From a virus, in the IMG/VR virus record IMGVR_UViG_3300044715_001249, positions 1 through 52,348 of that record: 52,348 nucleotides of DNA; one strand, written 5' to 3'. Below the pieces are notes generated by a model that was not told the DNA's origin, ran no database searches, and was given only the letters and a program-made list of their open reading frames with translations. Each line of letters opens with the position of its first letter. Positions within the stretch are counted from its first letter, which is position 1. The translations under genes and the position numbers were made by a program. Shown here piece by piece: positions 16,089 through 24,192 of the stretch.

Positions 16089-16696
16089 TCGCTGCGCTGT
16101 TCGTCGAGGCCGATGGGGTCTATGCAGGGCGCGACGACGTCGACGCGTGGTCGATCGACCGCGACGCGCGGCGCTACACCGGCACCGCACCCGTGGTCGC
16201 ACACCCGCCGTGCGAGAGGTGGGGCCGGTATTGGAGCGGCGGCCCGTCGGCCAAGGTGCGGCGCTTGCTCGGCGACGACGGCGGGTGTTTCGCGACCGCG
16301 CTCGCGAACGTGCGTCGGTGCGGCGGCGTGCTTGAGCACCCCGAGGCATCGCATGCGTGGACTGCGTTCGGTCTCACCAAGCCGCCGAAGCGCGGCGGAT
16401 GGATCCCAGCGGGCGACGGCATCGGGCACACGTGCTGCGTCGAGCAGGGGCACTATGGTCACGCCGCGCGCAAGGCGACATGGCTATACGCCGTTCGTAC
16501 GACACGCCCCGATCTGATCTGGGGCTCGAGCGGATCGCGTGCCCGGCTCGAGCCAGGATTTCACTCGGCGGCCGAGCGCGCCGCAGCACCGCCCGAACGC
16601 CGACTCGTGTCGCGGCTCAGCCGCGACGAGCGCATCGGGACCCCCCCCGCGTTCGCCGAGCTGTTGCTCGACCTCGCTCGATCTGTCACCCCCTGA
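16085..16696 (+). CDS. C5-cytosine-methyltransferase-like protein lacking the SAM-binding end
   Basis: 203 residues (ATGA overlap). VVAHPPCERW carries the PPC catalytic-loop motif, and GGVLEHPEASHAW with FGLTKPP resembles the ENV/substrate region of C5 methyltransferases. The N-terminal FxGxG SAM motif is absent. Such short proteins recur in phages, often beside methyltransferases; activity is uncertain. The 3' end overlaps the convergent TIM-barrel gene by 11 bp. Confidence 0.6.
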   Translation: MIAALFVEADGVYAGRDDVDAWSIDRDARRYTGTAPVVAHPPCERWGRYWSGGPSAKVRRLLGDDGGCFATALANVRRCGGVLEHPEASHAWTAFGLTKPPKRGGWIPAGDGIGHTCCVEQGHYGHAARKATWLYAVRTTRPDLIWGSSGSRARLEPGFHSAAERAAAPPERRLVSRLSRDERIGTPPAFAELLLDLARSVTP

Positions 16697-17375
16697 TCTG
16701 CCACAGCAACGAGCGCCCGACGAGATGCCGCAGCGCCCAGATCTGGATCCGCTTCGGGCGCCCGGCCGCCTCCCATGCGAGCCGCAGCCCGTTGGGCGGC
16801 TGCGAGTACCCGGCGAGCGCCGGGATCATCGCGGCCGTCGGTGCGCGCTTGGCCCAGCCCGCGAGCACGCCTGGGATCCGGGCGTGGCTAAGCGAGCCCT
16901 CGCGCGTCGTGGCGTACGCCTGCGGGCCGACCACGTCGGCGCGGGCGAGCAGTGGGTCGAGGCTCTTGGGGGCGTACCCGATCCCGGTCACGCCCTCGCG
17001 CGCGCCCGCGAGGTCGATCAGGTCCGCGGCTGCGGCCGGGTCGAGCCCGCCGCGCGCCTGCGTCCACGGTTCTTCAGCATCCCACCAGATCACGCGCACG
17101 CCGTAGTCCACGCTCGACTGCGTGAGCCAGTCGCACGCCGCGGCGATGTAGTCGCGGTGCGGCATCGCCCACGCGGTGAGCTCGAGCACGAGCCCTGCGT
17201 CGACGATCCGGCGGCACGCCTCGTCGGTCCCGGCGTCGGGCTTGAACTTGCTCGAGGAATCGCGGAATGGGCTCGCGTCGTGGACCATCACGTTGAGCGC
17301 CGTCACGCCCTCGGCGACGGCCCACTCGATCTGGGTCTTGGTCGGGCGCGCGCACCAGAGCGTGATGTCGATCAT
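16686..17375 (-). CDS. TIM-barrel glycoside-hydrolase-like protein, endolysin candidate
   Basis: 229 residues from ATG 17375, placed six bases after a minus-strand TGCTACGAT. Alternating strands and helices: FDIT-like MIDITLW at the start, VIWWDAEEPW near the middle with a D-x-E pair, VVGPQAYA, and a closing IQIWALRHLV. The layout resembles GH25-like or related (alpha/beta)8 muramidases. No other muralytic enzyme is visible in the genome, which makes it the best lysis candidate. No signal peptide, so it would need a holin. Family assignment is inference. Confidence 0.55.
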   Translation of the reverse strand: MIDITLWCARPTKTQIEWAVAEGVTALNVMVHDASPFRDSSSKFKPDAGTDEACRRIVDAGLVLELTAWAMPHRDYIAAACDWLTQSSVDYGVRVIWWDAEEPWTQARGGLDPAAAADLIDLAGAREGVTGIGYAPKSLDPLLARADVVGPQAYATTREGSLSHARIPGVLAGWAKRAPTAAMIPALAGYSQPPNGLRLAWEAAGRPKRIQIWALRHLVGRSLLWQIRG

Positions 17376-17412
17376 GGTGGAATCGTAGCACGATCTGGGG
17401 TAGGGTGACGTT
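17376..17412. promoter_or_regulatory. Bidirectional promoter
   Basis: Minus strand: extended -10 TGCTACGAT (17390-17382), then six bases and the ATG of the TIM-barrel gene. Plus strand: -10 TAGGGT (17401-17406), six bases, then GTG 17413 of the C5 methyltransferase. Both spacings imply leaderless transcripts, and the two -10 elements are only 10 bp apart, so occupancy should be mutually exclusive. Confidence 0.6.
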
Positions 17413-18114
17413 GTGCCAGTCCTGATCGATCTGTTCTGCAAGGCTGGCGGTTGCGGGGTCGGGTACGCGCGGGCGGGCTGGGACGTCGTCGGCGTCGACA
17501 TCGAGCCGCAGCCGAACTACCCGTTTCGGCTCATGCGTGCCGACTGGTACGAGGGCTTGATCGCGCTGCTCGTCGAGCTCGGGCAAGCCGTCGTCGCCGT
17601 CCACGCGTCGCCACCGTGCCAGGCGTACACGACCGGCGGGCGCGTGAGAGAGAGAGAGAGCCGACCTCGATTGATCGAGCCCGTGCGCGAGGCGTTCGCC
17701 GAGCTCGCCGCCGCCGGGATCCACACCGTGATCGAGAACGTCGACGAGGCGCCGCTCGTCGAGCCCGTGCGCCTGTGCGGATCGATGTTCGGCCTCGGCG
17801 TGCGGCGGCATCGATTGTTCGAGGTCTCGTTCGAGTGCGAGCGTCCGACGTGCTCGACCGCGATGCACAAGGCGCAAGGACCGATCGCCGGTGTCTACGG
17901 GCGACCGCACGGCGCGGGCGGTGCGTGGCCCGGTATGCTGCCGAGCACGCATGAGTCGTGGTCGCGCGCGATGGGGATCGATTGGATGACGTCGGCCGAG
18001 CTGAGCCAAGCGATCCCGCCCGCATATACCGAGTGGATCGGGCGGCGGATCCCGCGCGAGCGTCGCGCTATCGACGACTACGGCCCGCCCGTCGACGATT
18101 TTGGATTCCGTTGA
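17413..18114 (+). CDS. DNA C5-cytosine methyltransferase
   Basis: 233 residues from GTG 17413, set by the -10 TAGGGT six bases upstream. Motif I LFCKAGGCGVGYARAGW near the N-terminus, VGVDIEPQ as motif II, catalytic ASPPCQAYT, IENVDEA (motif VI ENV) and RHRLFEV (motif VIII) are all present. The protein is short, with a reduced target-recognition domain. Probably modifies phage DNA against host restriction. The run GAGAGAGAGAGAGAG in its reading frame (RVRERES) is a possible slippage tract. Ends directly against the convergent MuF gene. Confidence 0.88.
   Translation: MPVLIDLFCKAGGCGVGYARAGWDVVGVDIEPQPNYPFRLMRADWYEGLIALLVELGQAVVAVHASPPCQAYTTGGRVRERESRPRLIEPVREAFAELAAAGIHTVIENVDEAPLVEPVRLCGSMFGLGVRRHRLFEVSFECERPTCSTAMHKAQGPIAGVYGRPHGAGGAWPGMLPSTHESWSRAMGIDWMTSAELSQAIPPAYTEWIGRRIPRERRAIDDYGPPVDDFGFR
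17646..17660 (+). repeat. (GA)7 microsatellite in methyltransferase gene
   Basis: Seven GA units plus one G, in the coding region just after the catalytic PPC motif. Gain or loss of one unit would shift the frame and truncate the enzyme. Confidence 0.85.
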
Positions 18115-18876
18115 TCACGTGTCGAACGCCGACCCGATCGGGATCGTGAGCTCGACCGGGATCACGGCCCTGGCCCAGCATCGGCAGTTGATCGGCTGGC
18201 CCGGCAGGCCCTCGACCGGGTCGCCGTCGGGGTAGGGCAGGATCCGCCCGTGCAAGGCTTGATGCGCCTCGCGCACGCGATCATCCTCCTGCGTCACCCA
18301 CTCGAACTCGGTCGCCCCAATCGCCCGCGCGCGCTCGGCCTGGATCTGCGCGTGCAGGTTCGCGATCTGGTGCTGCGCGATCACCTTGAGCCGGCCCTCA
18401 AGCGAGCCGTAGGCCGTCGGGATCCCGTTCGTGGCCCACTCCGCTTGCAGCTCGGCCGAGCTCATGCCGAGGTCGAGGGCCGCGACGATGTCCTTGCGCA
18501 ACGCCTCGGCGACCTCGTCGCGCACGCCCGTGATCTTGGCCGCGGCCTCGCGGCTCCATTTCTCGACGGGGTCGAGGGTGTCACCGCGGGCCCGGGGCTT
18601 GCGTCGCGCAGCTGCAGCCCGCTCCCATCGACCCCAGCCCGAGGCCGAGCGCGCCCCGACCTTGGCCATGATCGCGGCCACGATGGCGCGGATGCGCTTG
18701 TCGGACCACGTGCGGCGCAGCGCGGCGCCGAGGGCCCGGGCGTCGGCCGGGGTCTTGACCCGCGGGAGCGTCGCCTTGATCCGCGCCACCATCGGCGCGA
18801 GCGCACGCCGTAGCTCGACCTCGAGCCCGCGCGGGGCCGGGGATCCGGCCGTCTCACGGGGCCGAGGGAGGGGCAT
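18115..18876 (-). CDS. MuF-like head morphogenesis protein
   Basis: 253 residues. The C-terminal DDRVREAHQALHGR followed by PGQPINCRCWA is the signature of phage Mu gpF-like (MuF) minor head proteins; the N-terminal 100 residues are basic and helical. These proteins sit at the portal vertex and help DNA ejection or head assembly. It follows the portal gene in the minus-strand order but is separated from it by a plus-strand gene (18950). AAGGAT lies upstream of the start. Confidence 0.85.
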   Translation of the reverse strand: MPLPRPRETAGSPAPRGLEVELRRALAPMVARIKATLPRVKTPADARALGAALRRTWSDKRIRAIVAAIMAKVGARSASGWGRWERAAAARRKPRARGDTLDPVEKWSREAAAKITGVRDEVAEALRKDIVAALDLGMSSAELQAEWATNGIPTAYGSLEGRLKVIAQHQIANLHAQIQAERARAIGATEFEWVTQEDDRVREAHQALHGRILPYPDGDPVEGLPGQPINCRCWARAVIPVELTIPIGSAFDT

Positions 18877-18901
18877 CGGCGATCCTTGGCGCGATTCCGC
18901 G

Positions 18902-18943
18902 CGGTCGATTTATCTTGCACGTGTCCGTGGGCCCTGCTAGTTT
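18902..18943 (+). promoter_or_regulatory. Operator-type promoter TTGCAC-17-TAGTTT
   Basis: CGATTTATC, then TTGCAC (18915-18920), a 17-bp spacer beginning GTGTCCGTGG, TGC-TAGTTT (18938-18943), AGGGAC and ATG. It is the same architecture as the promoters in the 47-50 kb accessory cluster, with TGTCCGTGG in place of TGTCCGCGG. Confidence 0.75.
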
Positions 18944-18949
18944 AGGGAC

Positions 18950-19234
18950 ATGAGCCGCCGCAAGAACACCGCCGCCCGCGTCCCCTTCTCGGTCAAGGTC
19001 ATCCGCCCGTTCTCCGATGCGTCCGGCGTCGACTGCCTGATCGACGTGCTTGGATTTCGCTTCTCGGCAAACGTGCTCGGCGACGAGCGCGTGCAGATCC
19101 TGCCCGGACAGAGCGGGTCGGTCGCTGCGTCGCGTCGTGCGTATAAGCAAGCGCGCGCGGACTTCGCCGCGGCGCTGGCCGCCACGGTCGACGCTACCTG
19201 GCGCGAGGCGAATCGTGCGATGTACGCCGAGTGA
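18950..19234 (+). CDS. Accessory (moron-like) small protein
   Basis: 94 residues on the plus strand between two minus-strand head genes, with its own promoter six bases upstream. Basic N-terminus (SRRKNTAARVPFSV), then a beta-rich core (VDCLIDVLGFRFSANVLGDERVQIL) and a helical C-terminus. Not recognised. Its independent promoter and opposite orientation mark it as an inserted accessory gene, part of the operator regulon. Confidence 0.65.
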   Translation: MSRRKNTAARVPFSVKVIRPFSDASGVDCLIDVLGFRFSANVLGDERVQILPGQSGSVAASRRAYKQARADFAAALAATVDATWREANRAMYAE

Positions 19235-19236
19235 CA

Positions 19237-21069
19237 TTACGGCACCACGCCCCCACCGCCGGGGGCATCGGGCTCCGGCTCCTGGTCGGTCGGGTCGTTC
19301 GGATCCTCGGGCTCGACGATTTCCTCGTGCGCCTTGGCCATCGCCTCGACCGCGGCGAGGCTCACGACGCGGTGCGAGCCGAAGCCCCAAAACGGCAGGC
19401 CGCGCTCGATCATCCGCGTGATCGTCCGGGTCTTGATCCCGAATCGCTGCGCCGCGGCCTGCACCGTCACGCGGTCGCCCGGCAGCTCGTCGAGCGACGG
19501 CGCGGGGGCTCCGGCCGGGGCCGGCCCACCCGGCACAGGCGGCGGCCCGAGCACGCTCGCTTCGCGCCCGCGCAGGTTGGGGAACGCAACGCCGAGCGCC
19601 CCGATCCCCTGAGGGTAGGTCAGCTCGCGCATGTTTACCGCGCGCATGATGTCGATCAGGCTCGCGATCTGTGCGCCGTTCATCGCCTGATCGGCCGGGG
19701 TCGCGACCTCGGCCGGGGGCGAGGGCGTAGCCCCCGCAGCCACGCCCGCGGCCACGTCGGCCGGGTCGAGCTCGAGCGGATCGGCGTTCGCCTCGCCCGC
19801 GATCTTGATCATGCCGACATCGCCCCGGACGAACCGCGCCTCGCGGATCTCGTCCGCCGTCAGCACGCCCTTGTCGACATAGGCCGCGTCCGCGGTCGCG
19901 TTCTTGCTGTGGATCTCTGCGTCGCCCTCGGCGGATCGCGTCCACAGCGGATCCCACTCGATCTCGAACGAGTCGATCGCGAGGCCGTGCAAGCGGATCG
20001 CGATCTCGACGCCGCGCCGCAGCCCGGGATCGATCTCTTGCTTGCGCCACGATTCGACGCGCTTGTGGTAGATCTCCTGCGGCCCGCTCAACTCGCCGCC
20101 GCGCAGCCCGGTCGGGCTTTCGTTGAACAAGATCTCGCGTGGGTACTCGGTGCCGGCGACAAGCCGGCTCTCGCTCTTGTCCGCGAGCTCCGCCGCGCCG
20201 GTGAGTCCCTGCGTCACGGTGCCGAGCTCGTCGTCCTTGTCCATGACGGCGAGGCCGTAGGCATCGAGCGCCCTGCGTGTTGCGTCGGCCCGCTTCTGGA
20301 TCCGATCCATGCCGGCCTTCGTCTGCGCCTCTTGCTTGTATCCGCTGAGCCGCAGGTAGAGCAGGCTTGCCCCGTACATCATCGACACGCCGTGCGCTGC
20401 GGTGGCGCCGTAGCGGCCGAGATCGTCGAAGTGACGATCGAGCACCGACGGGCCCCAGCCCGTCGGTGACGGCGCCTCGTATTGCGCCTCGATCGGGAGC
20501 TTGATCGGTTCGTGGGGGATCGCCCGCGTGTGGTGCAGGTCGACCGAGGCGCTTGCGATGCCAGTCACCTGATAGGCGAGCGCCATCCCGTACGTCGGCG
20601 ACATCAACCCCACGTCTTGCTCGAGGGGACGCGCTCGCTCGGCCGGCACCGCGGCGAACCGCAGCAAGCGGGACGCCGGGCCGATCGCCATCGGCTGCTT
20701 CGGCTCGCCCGAGTTGAGCACGGCGATCGTCGTGATCGCGCCGCCGTATTGCCGCGCCCACTCGGCGCTCTGCCGCTCGGCCGTGGTCAGCCCAGCCGCG
20801 TCGAGCTCGGCCTTGATGGCCGCGGCGTCGAACTTGTCCGCGTCCGGGCCCGCGACCTTGGTGATTTTCCAGTCGACCGAGAACGCGGTCTCGACGATCA
20901 GCCCGACGATCCGCGCGGCGATCGGGTGCTGCCGGATCAGGGCGTCGATCATGCGCGGCGGCAGCGGCTCCCGCTGCTGGAACAGGATCCCCGCGTGCTT
21001 GTCCTTGGCAGATCCCAGGCTCGAGGTCGTCGAGGCCCAGTCGTCGATCCGTGGTGCGCGGCGCGGCAT
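19237..21069 (-). CDS. Portal protein (DUF1073-like) with C-terminal HTH
   Basis: 610 residues from ATG 21069, six bases after TGCTAAACT. The body (VDLHHTRAIPHEP, YGASLLYLRLSG, PREILFNESPTGLRGGE) follows the DUF1073 phage portal pattern, and the gene lies between TerL and MuF as expected. It would form the dodecameric DNA gate. After a Pro/Ala-rich linker, residues 532-577 (RVTVQAAAQRFGI ... SHRVVSLAAVEAM) match an excisionase/MerR-type HTH_17 domain, which is unusual for a portal. The last 30 residues are acidic then Gly-rich. Confidence 0.85.
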   Translation of the reverse strand: MPRRAPRIDDWASTTSSLGSAKDKHAGILFQQREPLPPRMIDALIRQHPIAARIVGLIVETAFSVDWKITKVAGPDADKFDAAAIKAELDAAGLTTAERQSAEWARQYGGAITTIAVLNSGEPKQPMAIGPASRLLRFAAVPAERARPLEQDVGLMSPTYGMALAYQVTGIASASVDLHHTRAIPHEPIKLPIEAQYEAPSPTGWGPSVLDRHFDDLGRYGATAAHGVSMMYGASLLYLRLSGYKQEAQTKAGMDRIQKRADATRRALDAYGLAVMDKDDELGTVTQGLTGAAELADKSESRLVAGTEYPREILFNESPTGLRGGELSGPQEIYHKRVESWRKQEIDPGLRRGVEIAIRLHGLAIDSFEIEWDPLWTRSAEGDAEIHSKNATADAAYVDKGVLTADEIREARFVRGDVGMIKIAGEANADPLELDPADVAAGVAAGATPSPPAEVATPADQAMNGAQIASLIDIMRAVNMRELTYPQGIGALGVAFPNLRGREASVLGPPPVPGGPAPAGAPAPSLDELPGDRVTVQAAAQRFGIKTRTITRMIERGLPFWGFGSHRVVSLAAVEAMAKAHEEIVEPEDPNDPTDQEPEPDAPGGGGVVP

Positions 21070-21075
21070 GGGGCT

Positions 21076-21084
21076 AGTTTAGCA
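21076..21084 (-). promoter_or_regulatory. Extended -10 promoter for the portal gene
   Basis: Minus strand TGCTAAACT, then AGCCCC and the portal ATG. It lies just after the TerL stop, allowing portal expression independent of the upstream fibre and terminase genes. No -35 is seen. Confidence 0.5.
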
Positions 21085-21088
21085 CGGG

Positions 21089-22510
21089 TCACTCATACGG
21101 GGACCACACGGGCAGATCCTCGATCCCGCGGAGCAACAGCGCGTGCACGGCGTACACACACGCGTCGAGCCGGTTCGGCGACGCGGCGCCTTCGGTCCAC
21201 GTGATCCACTCCTGTTCGAGTGCGTAGAACTTGCCCGCCATGTGCGCCTGATTCGTCTCGAACAGCGTCGCCACAGGCTCGGCCCGGGCCCGCTTGCTCT
21301 CGCCAGTGTGCACGTCGGAGACGACGATCCCGCCCGCGTCGTTGCGCTGCCGCTGTGCCGTCTTGATCGCCGCGATGACACCGCCCCGGCCGCCCTGATT
21401 GATCTCGGCCACGATCTCGACCGGGCACTCGAACGCGCGCGCGTACTTGACCGCGGTGTCGACCGCGAGCTCGGCCCATTGGGTGAAGCTCAGGCGCCCC
21501 GCGGTCAAGTCCTCGAGCACGAACGCGTTCGCGGGCGCGCCGTGGTCCGCCCCGGCGACCACGATCCCGGTCGGGTCGCTGTCGTCGTGATTGTCGAGGC
21601 CCGGGTCGATCGCGACCACGACGCGCGAGAGTTCGTGCGGGGCGTACTCGACCCGCGAGCCGTCGAGCATCGCCTGCGTGAGCAGGATCGTCGAGTCGAG
21701 CAGCATCGCCTCGTACTCCTGCAGCCACTCGCGCGAGCCTCGGATCGATTTGGCGTAGGCCGAGATCTCGACGAATCGATTTTCCAGGCTCGACCCGCGG
21801 CGCAACGTGACTTGCTCGCGCATCGCGTCGCTCAGCAGCCAGCGCGTGATCTCGTTCGGCTTGGGCGTCGTCGTGATCAGGCCCCGCATCGGCGAGCCGT
21901 CGCGGAACTTCGCGCGCACCGATGGCAGAAACCCGAGCTTGAAATGCTCAGCGGCGCGCTTGGGCCACGCCGCGATCTCGTCGGCCCAGAACAGCGAGAG
22001 GCCGTCGCCGCGGCCGAAGTCGGCTTGATGCGCGCCGTAGCAGCGCAGGATCGATTGCCGCTTGGGCGGCCCGATGTACGCGACGCCTCGATTCTCGATG
22101 TGGCGGAACGGGATCCCGCGCCGCTCGCAGACCGCTTGCAGCCCCTGCGGATCGTAGGGCGATCCGCACGACGCGAGCGGGTGCCCGATCATCGTCGCGC
22201 GCATGTCGTCCGCGTTCTTGGCGATCAGCGCGCCGCGAAACGGGCCGCGTTCCTCGTGCTCGTTCGCGACCCACTCGGCCCCGGTGCGTGTCTTGCCGAA
22301 GCCTCGGCCTGCGACCATCAACCAGATCTGCCGGCAGTCCTCGGGCCGCAGCTGCGCGTCGCGGGCCGCAAGCTCCCACATCTTCGACACCGCGACGCGG
22401 GCCGCCGGGTCGAGGCGCTCGATCGCGGCGCGCATGGCCGCGAGCCCGCGCCTCGCCCGGAGCTCGCGCAGCGCCCGAGCTGCGGCGCGGAGGTCGACCG
22501 GCGCGGACAT
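21089..22510 (-). CDS. terL: Terminase large subunit
   Basis: 473 residues. Walker A AGRGFGKT (67-74), Walker B LFWADE (173-178), coupling motif TTTPKP, then the RNase H-like nuclease with AIDPG (D302), AEINQGG (E369) and a distal Asp in NRLDACVYA. It is the ATP-driven packaging motor and headful/site nuclease, working on the portal encoded next to it. TerL is followed directly by the portal, but no small terminase gene precedes it; fibre genes do. Confidence 0.95.
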   Translation of the reverse strand: MSAPVDLRAAARALRELRARRGLAAMRAAIERLDPAARVAVSKMWELAARDAQLRPEDCRQIWLMVAGRGFGKTRTGAEWVANEHEERGPFRGALIAKNADDMRATMIGHPLASCGSPYDPQGLQAVCERRGIPFRHIENRGVAYIGPPKRQSILRCYGAHQADFGRGDGLSLFWADEIAAWPKRAAEHFKLGFLPSVRAKFRDGSPMRGLITTTPKPNEITRWLLSDAMREQVTLRRGSSLENRFVEISAYAKSIRGSREWLQEYEAMLLDSTILLTQAMLDGSRVEYAPHELSRVVVAIDPGLDNHDDSDPTGIVVAGADHGAPANAFVLEDLTAGRLSFTQWAELAVDTAVKYARAFECPVEIVAEINQGGRGGVIAAIKTAQRQRNDAGGIVVSDVHTGESKRARAEPVATLFETNQAHMAGKFYALEQEWITWTEGAASPNRLDACVYAVHALLLRGIEDLPVWSPYE

Positions 22511-22512
22511 GG

Positions 22513-23556
22513 TCAGGCCGTGAGCTGGATAATGGTGCCGACGGAACCGGCTGCGCCCGCGCCGCCGGCGAGGTGCCCCGCGCCGCCGGCCCCGCCCGCG
22601 ACGCTGATCGTGCCGGCGCCCGTGTACGCGCGCGAGACGAGGTAAATCAGGCCGCCACCGCCACCGCCACCGCCGCCGTTGCCGATCGCGTCGGGGCCGG
22701 TGAACGCCTGCCCGCCCGCGCCGCCGCGCGCCTCGATCGTGCCCGCGTTCGCGAGCCGATAGGCGAAGATCACGATCACGCCGCCGCCCGAACCGCCACC
22801 GCCGCCGGTGCCCGAGTCGCCGCCACCGCCACCGCCACCGCCGGCCCCGCCTTGCAGGACCGTGACGGTCCCGGAGCCGCCGACGATCCAGCCATGCGCC
22901 GCGCTGATGTGACGCACGCCGTTCTGCCCCAGCCCGCCCGCGCCCGCGGCGACTCCGGCCGATCCGCCGGCCTCGCTCGCGTCCACGCCCGCGTCGTTGC
23001 TCGCCCCGCCCGCCCCGCCGTTGCCGCCGACGCCCGCCGACGCAGCGCCGCCGGCTGAACCTGCGGTGCTCGAGTTCCCGCCGGCACCGCCCACGGCGCT
23101 ACCGCCGATCGAGCCGACCGCCAGCGCTGCGCCTGCGGTGCCGCCCGTGACGTTGTTCGCGGGCTGCGCTCCTGCGTTGCCGTTCTGCCGGATCACGCCG
23201 CCGACCTGGATCGTCAGCAGCCCGCGCACGAACACGCGATAGCCTGCGGTTACGAGGATGCCCGTACCCGTGACCGTCAGCGTCTCGTAATACATGTCGC
23301 GCGTGAGGGTCGTTGTGCCGCCGGTGATCGTCACGACCCCGTCGACACCATCGCCGTACACGCCACGGCCTGCATCGGCGAGCCACAGAATGATCTTGTT
23401 CAACGCGAAGTTGATATGGTCGACGGGGATCGTAGCGCCCGCGACGAGACCCTGCGCCAGCGCGATCGGTTCGTTCTTCGTCGGCGAGCCCGAGCGAACG
23501 CCGCTGCTGTAGTTCGTGTCGGTCGCCCACGTGGGTTCGGTCGTCTCGGCTGGCAT
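22513..23556 (-). CDS. Glycine-rich tail fibre / adhesin
   Basis: 347 residues. The N-terminal 90 residues probably attach to the baseplate (TNYSSGVRSGSPTKNEP, INFALNKIILWLADAG). The rest is a beta-repeat leading into long Gly runs (GGGGGGGG, GGAGGAG) typical of polyglycine-sandwich receptor-binding tips. GGAG precedes the ATG. Third Gly-rich fibre in the genome, less similar to the 24193 and 44339 pair. Likely host-range determinant. Confidence 0.75.
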   Translation of the reverse strand: MPAETTEPTWATDTNYSSGVRSGSPTKNEPIALAQGLVAGATIPVDHINFALNKIILWLADAGRGVYGDGVDGVVTITGGTTTLTRDMYYETLTVTGTGILVTAGYRVFVRGLLTIQVGGVIRQNGNAGAQPANNVTGGTAGAALAVGSIGGSAVGGAGGNSSTAGSAGGAASAGVGGNGGAGGASNDAGVDASEAGGSAGVAAGAGGLGQNGVRHISAAHGWIVGGSGTVTVLQGGAGGGGGGGGDSGTGGGGGSGGGVIVIFAYRLANAGTIEARGGAGGQAFTGPDAIGNGGGGGGGGGLIYLVSRAYTGAGTISVAGGAGGAGHLAGGAGAAGSVGTIIQLTA

Positions 23557-23565
23557 GGTGATCTC

Positions 23566-24189
23566 CTATGGGCTGAACGAGTAGGCGCCGGTACCGGCCC
23601 CGGCGATCGCACTCGCAGAGTAGTCGCCGATATCCTTGGCGGCAAGGGTCAGCGCCGATGCCGAGTAGTCGCCGATCACGGCGAGAGAATCGCCGACCAC
23701 GGCCTCGAACCCGTACGCGGCCGCGGTCGCGTTGCCCAAGATCTGCAACAGCAACGGCGTGTCGGTCGGGTCATCGAGCTCGACGTTGACGCGATAGCCC
23801 ATCGGATAGGCATCGGCGTACGCGAGCGGAACATGACCCGTGAACAGCTCGACGATCCGCAGGATGACCGGCGTCGTCGTCGTCGAGCTGAGCACGAGCT
23901 GCGCCTGAATCTGCAAGAGCACGCGGTAGCGTGCGTCGGTGTACCCGTAGCGCGGCAGCTGCAAGATGGCGCCGAGGCGATCGAGCTGCACGCCCTCGGC
24001 GGTGTCGAGGTCGAACGCGGCGCGCGTCAGGATCGACGCGTCGATCAGATCGTTCGTTCGCTCGCCGAACACGTCGACGAAGCCCGAGAGCCGCGGCGAG
24101 CGCGTGAACATGAGCAGGCGATCGGACGCCTCGAGCGCCTCGCTGCCCCATGTCACCGCGCCCCACTCGAATCCCCATTCGCTGCTCAT
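23566..24189 (-). CDS. Baseplate/tail protein (DUF2612-like)
   Basis: 207 residues. DTAEGVQLDRLGAILQLPRYGYTDARYRVLLQIQAQ is the conserved core of DUF2612/gpI-like tail proteins that follow baseplate J in contractile-tailed phages. It probably links the wedge to the fibres. The C-terminal third contains two IGDYSASA repeats. Oddly, it lies between two glycine-rich fibre genes, not next to gpJ. Confidence 0.75.
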   Translation of the reverse strand: MSSEWGFEWGAVTWGSEALEASDRLLMFTRSPRLSGFVDVFGERTNDLIDASILTRAAFDLDTAEGVQLDRLGAILQLPRYGYTDARYRVLLQIQAQLVLSSTTTTPVILRIVELFTGHVPLAYADAYPMGYRVNVELDDPTDTPLLLQILGNATAAAYGFEAVVGDSLAVIGDYSASALTLAAKDIGDYSASAIAGAGTGAYSFSP

Positions 24190-24192
24190 GGC

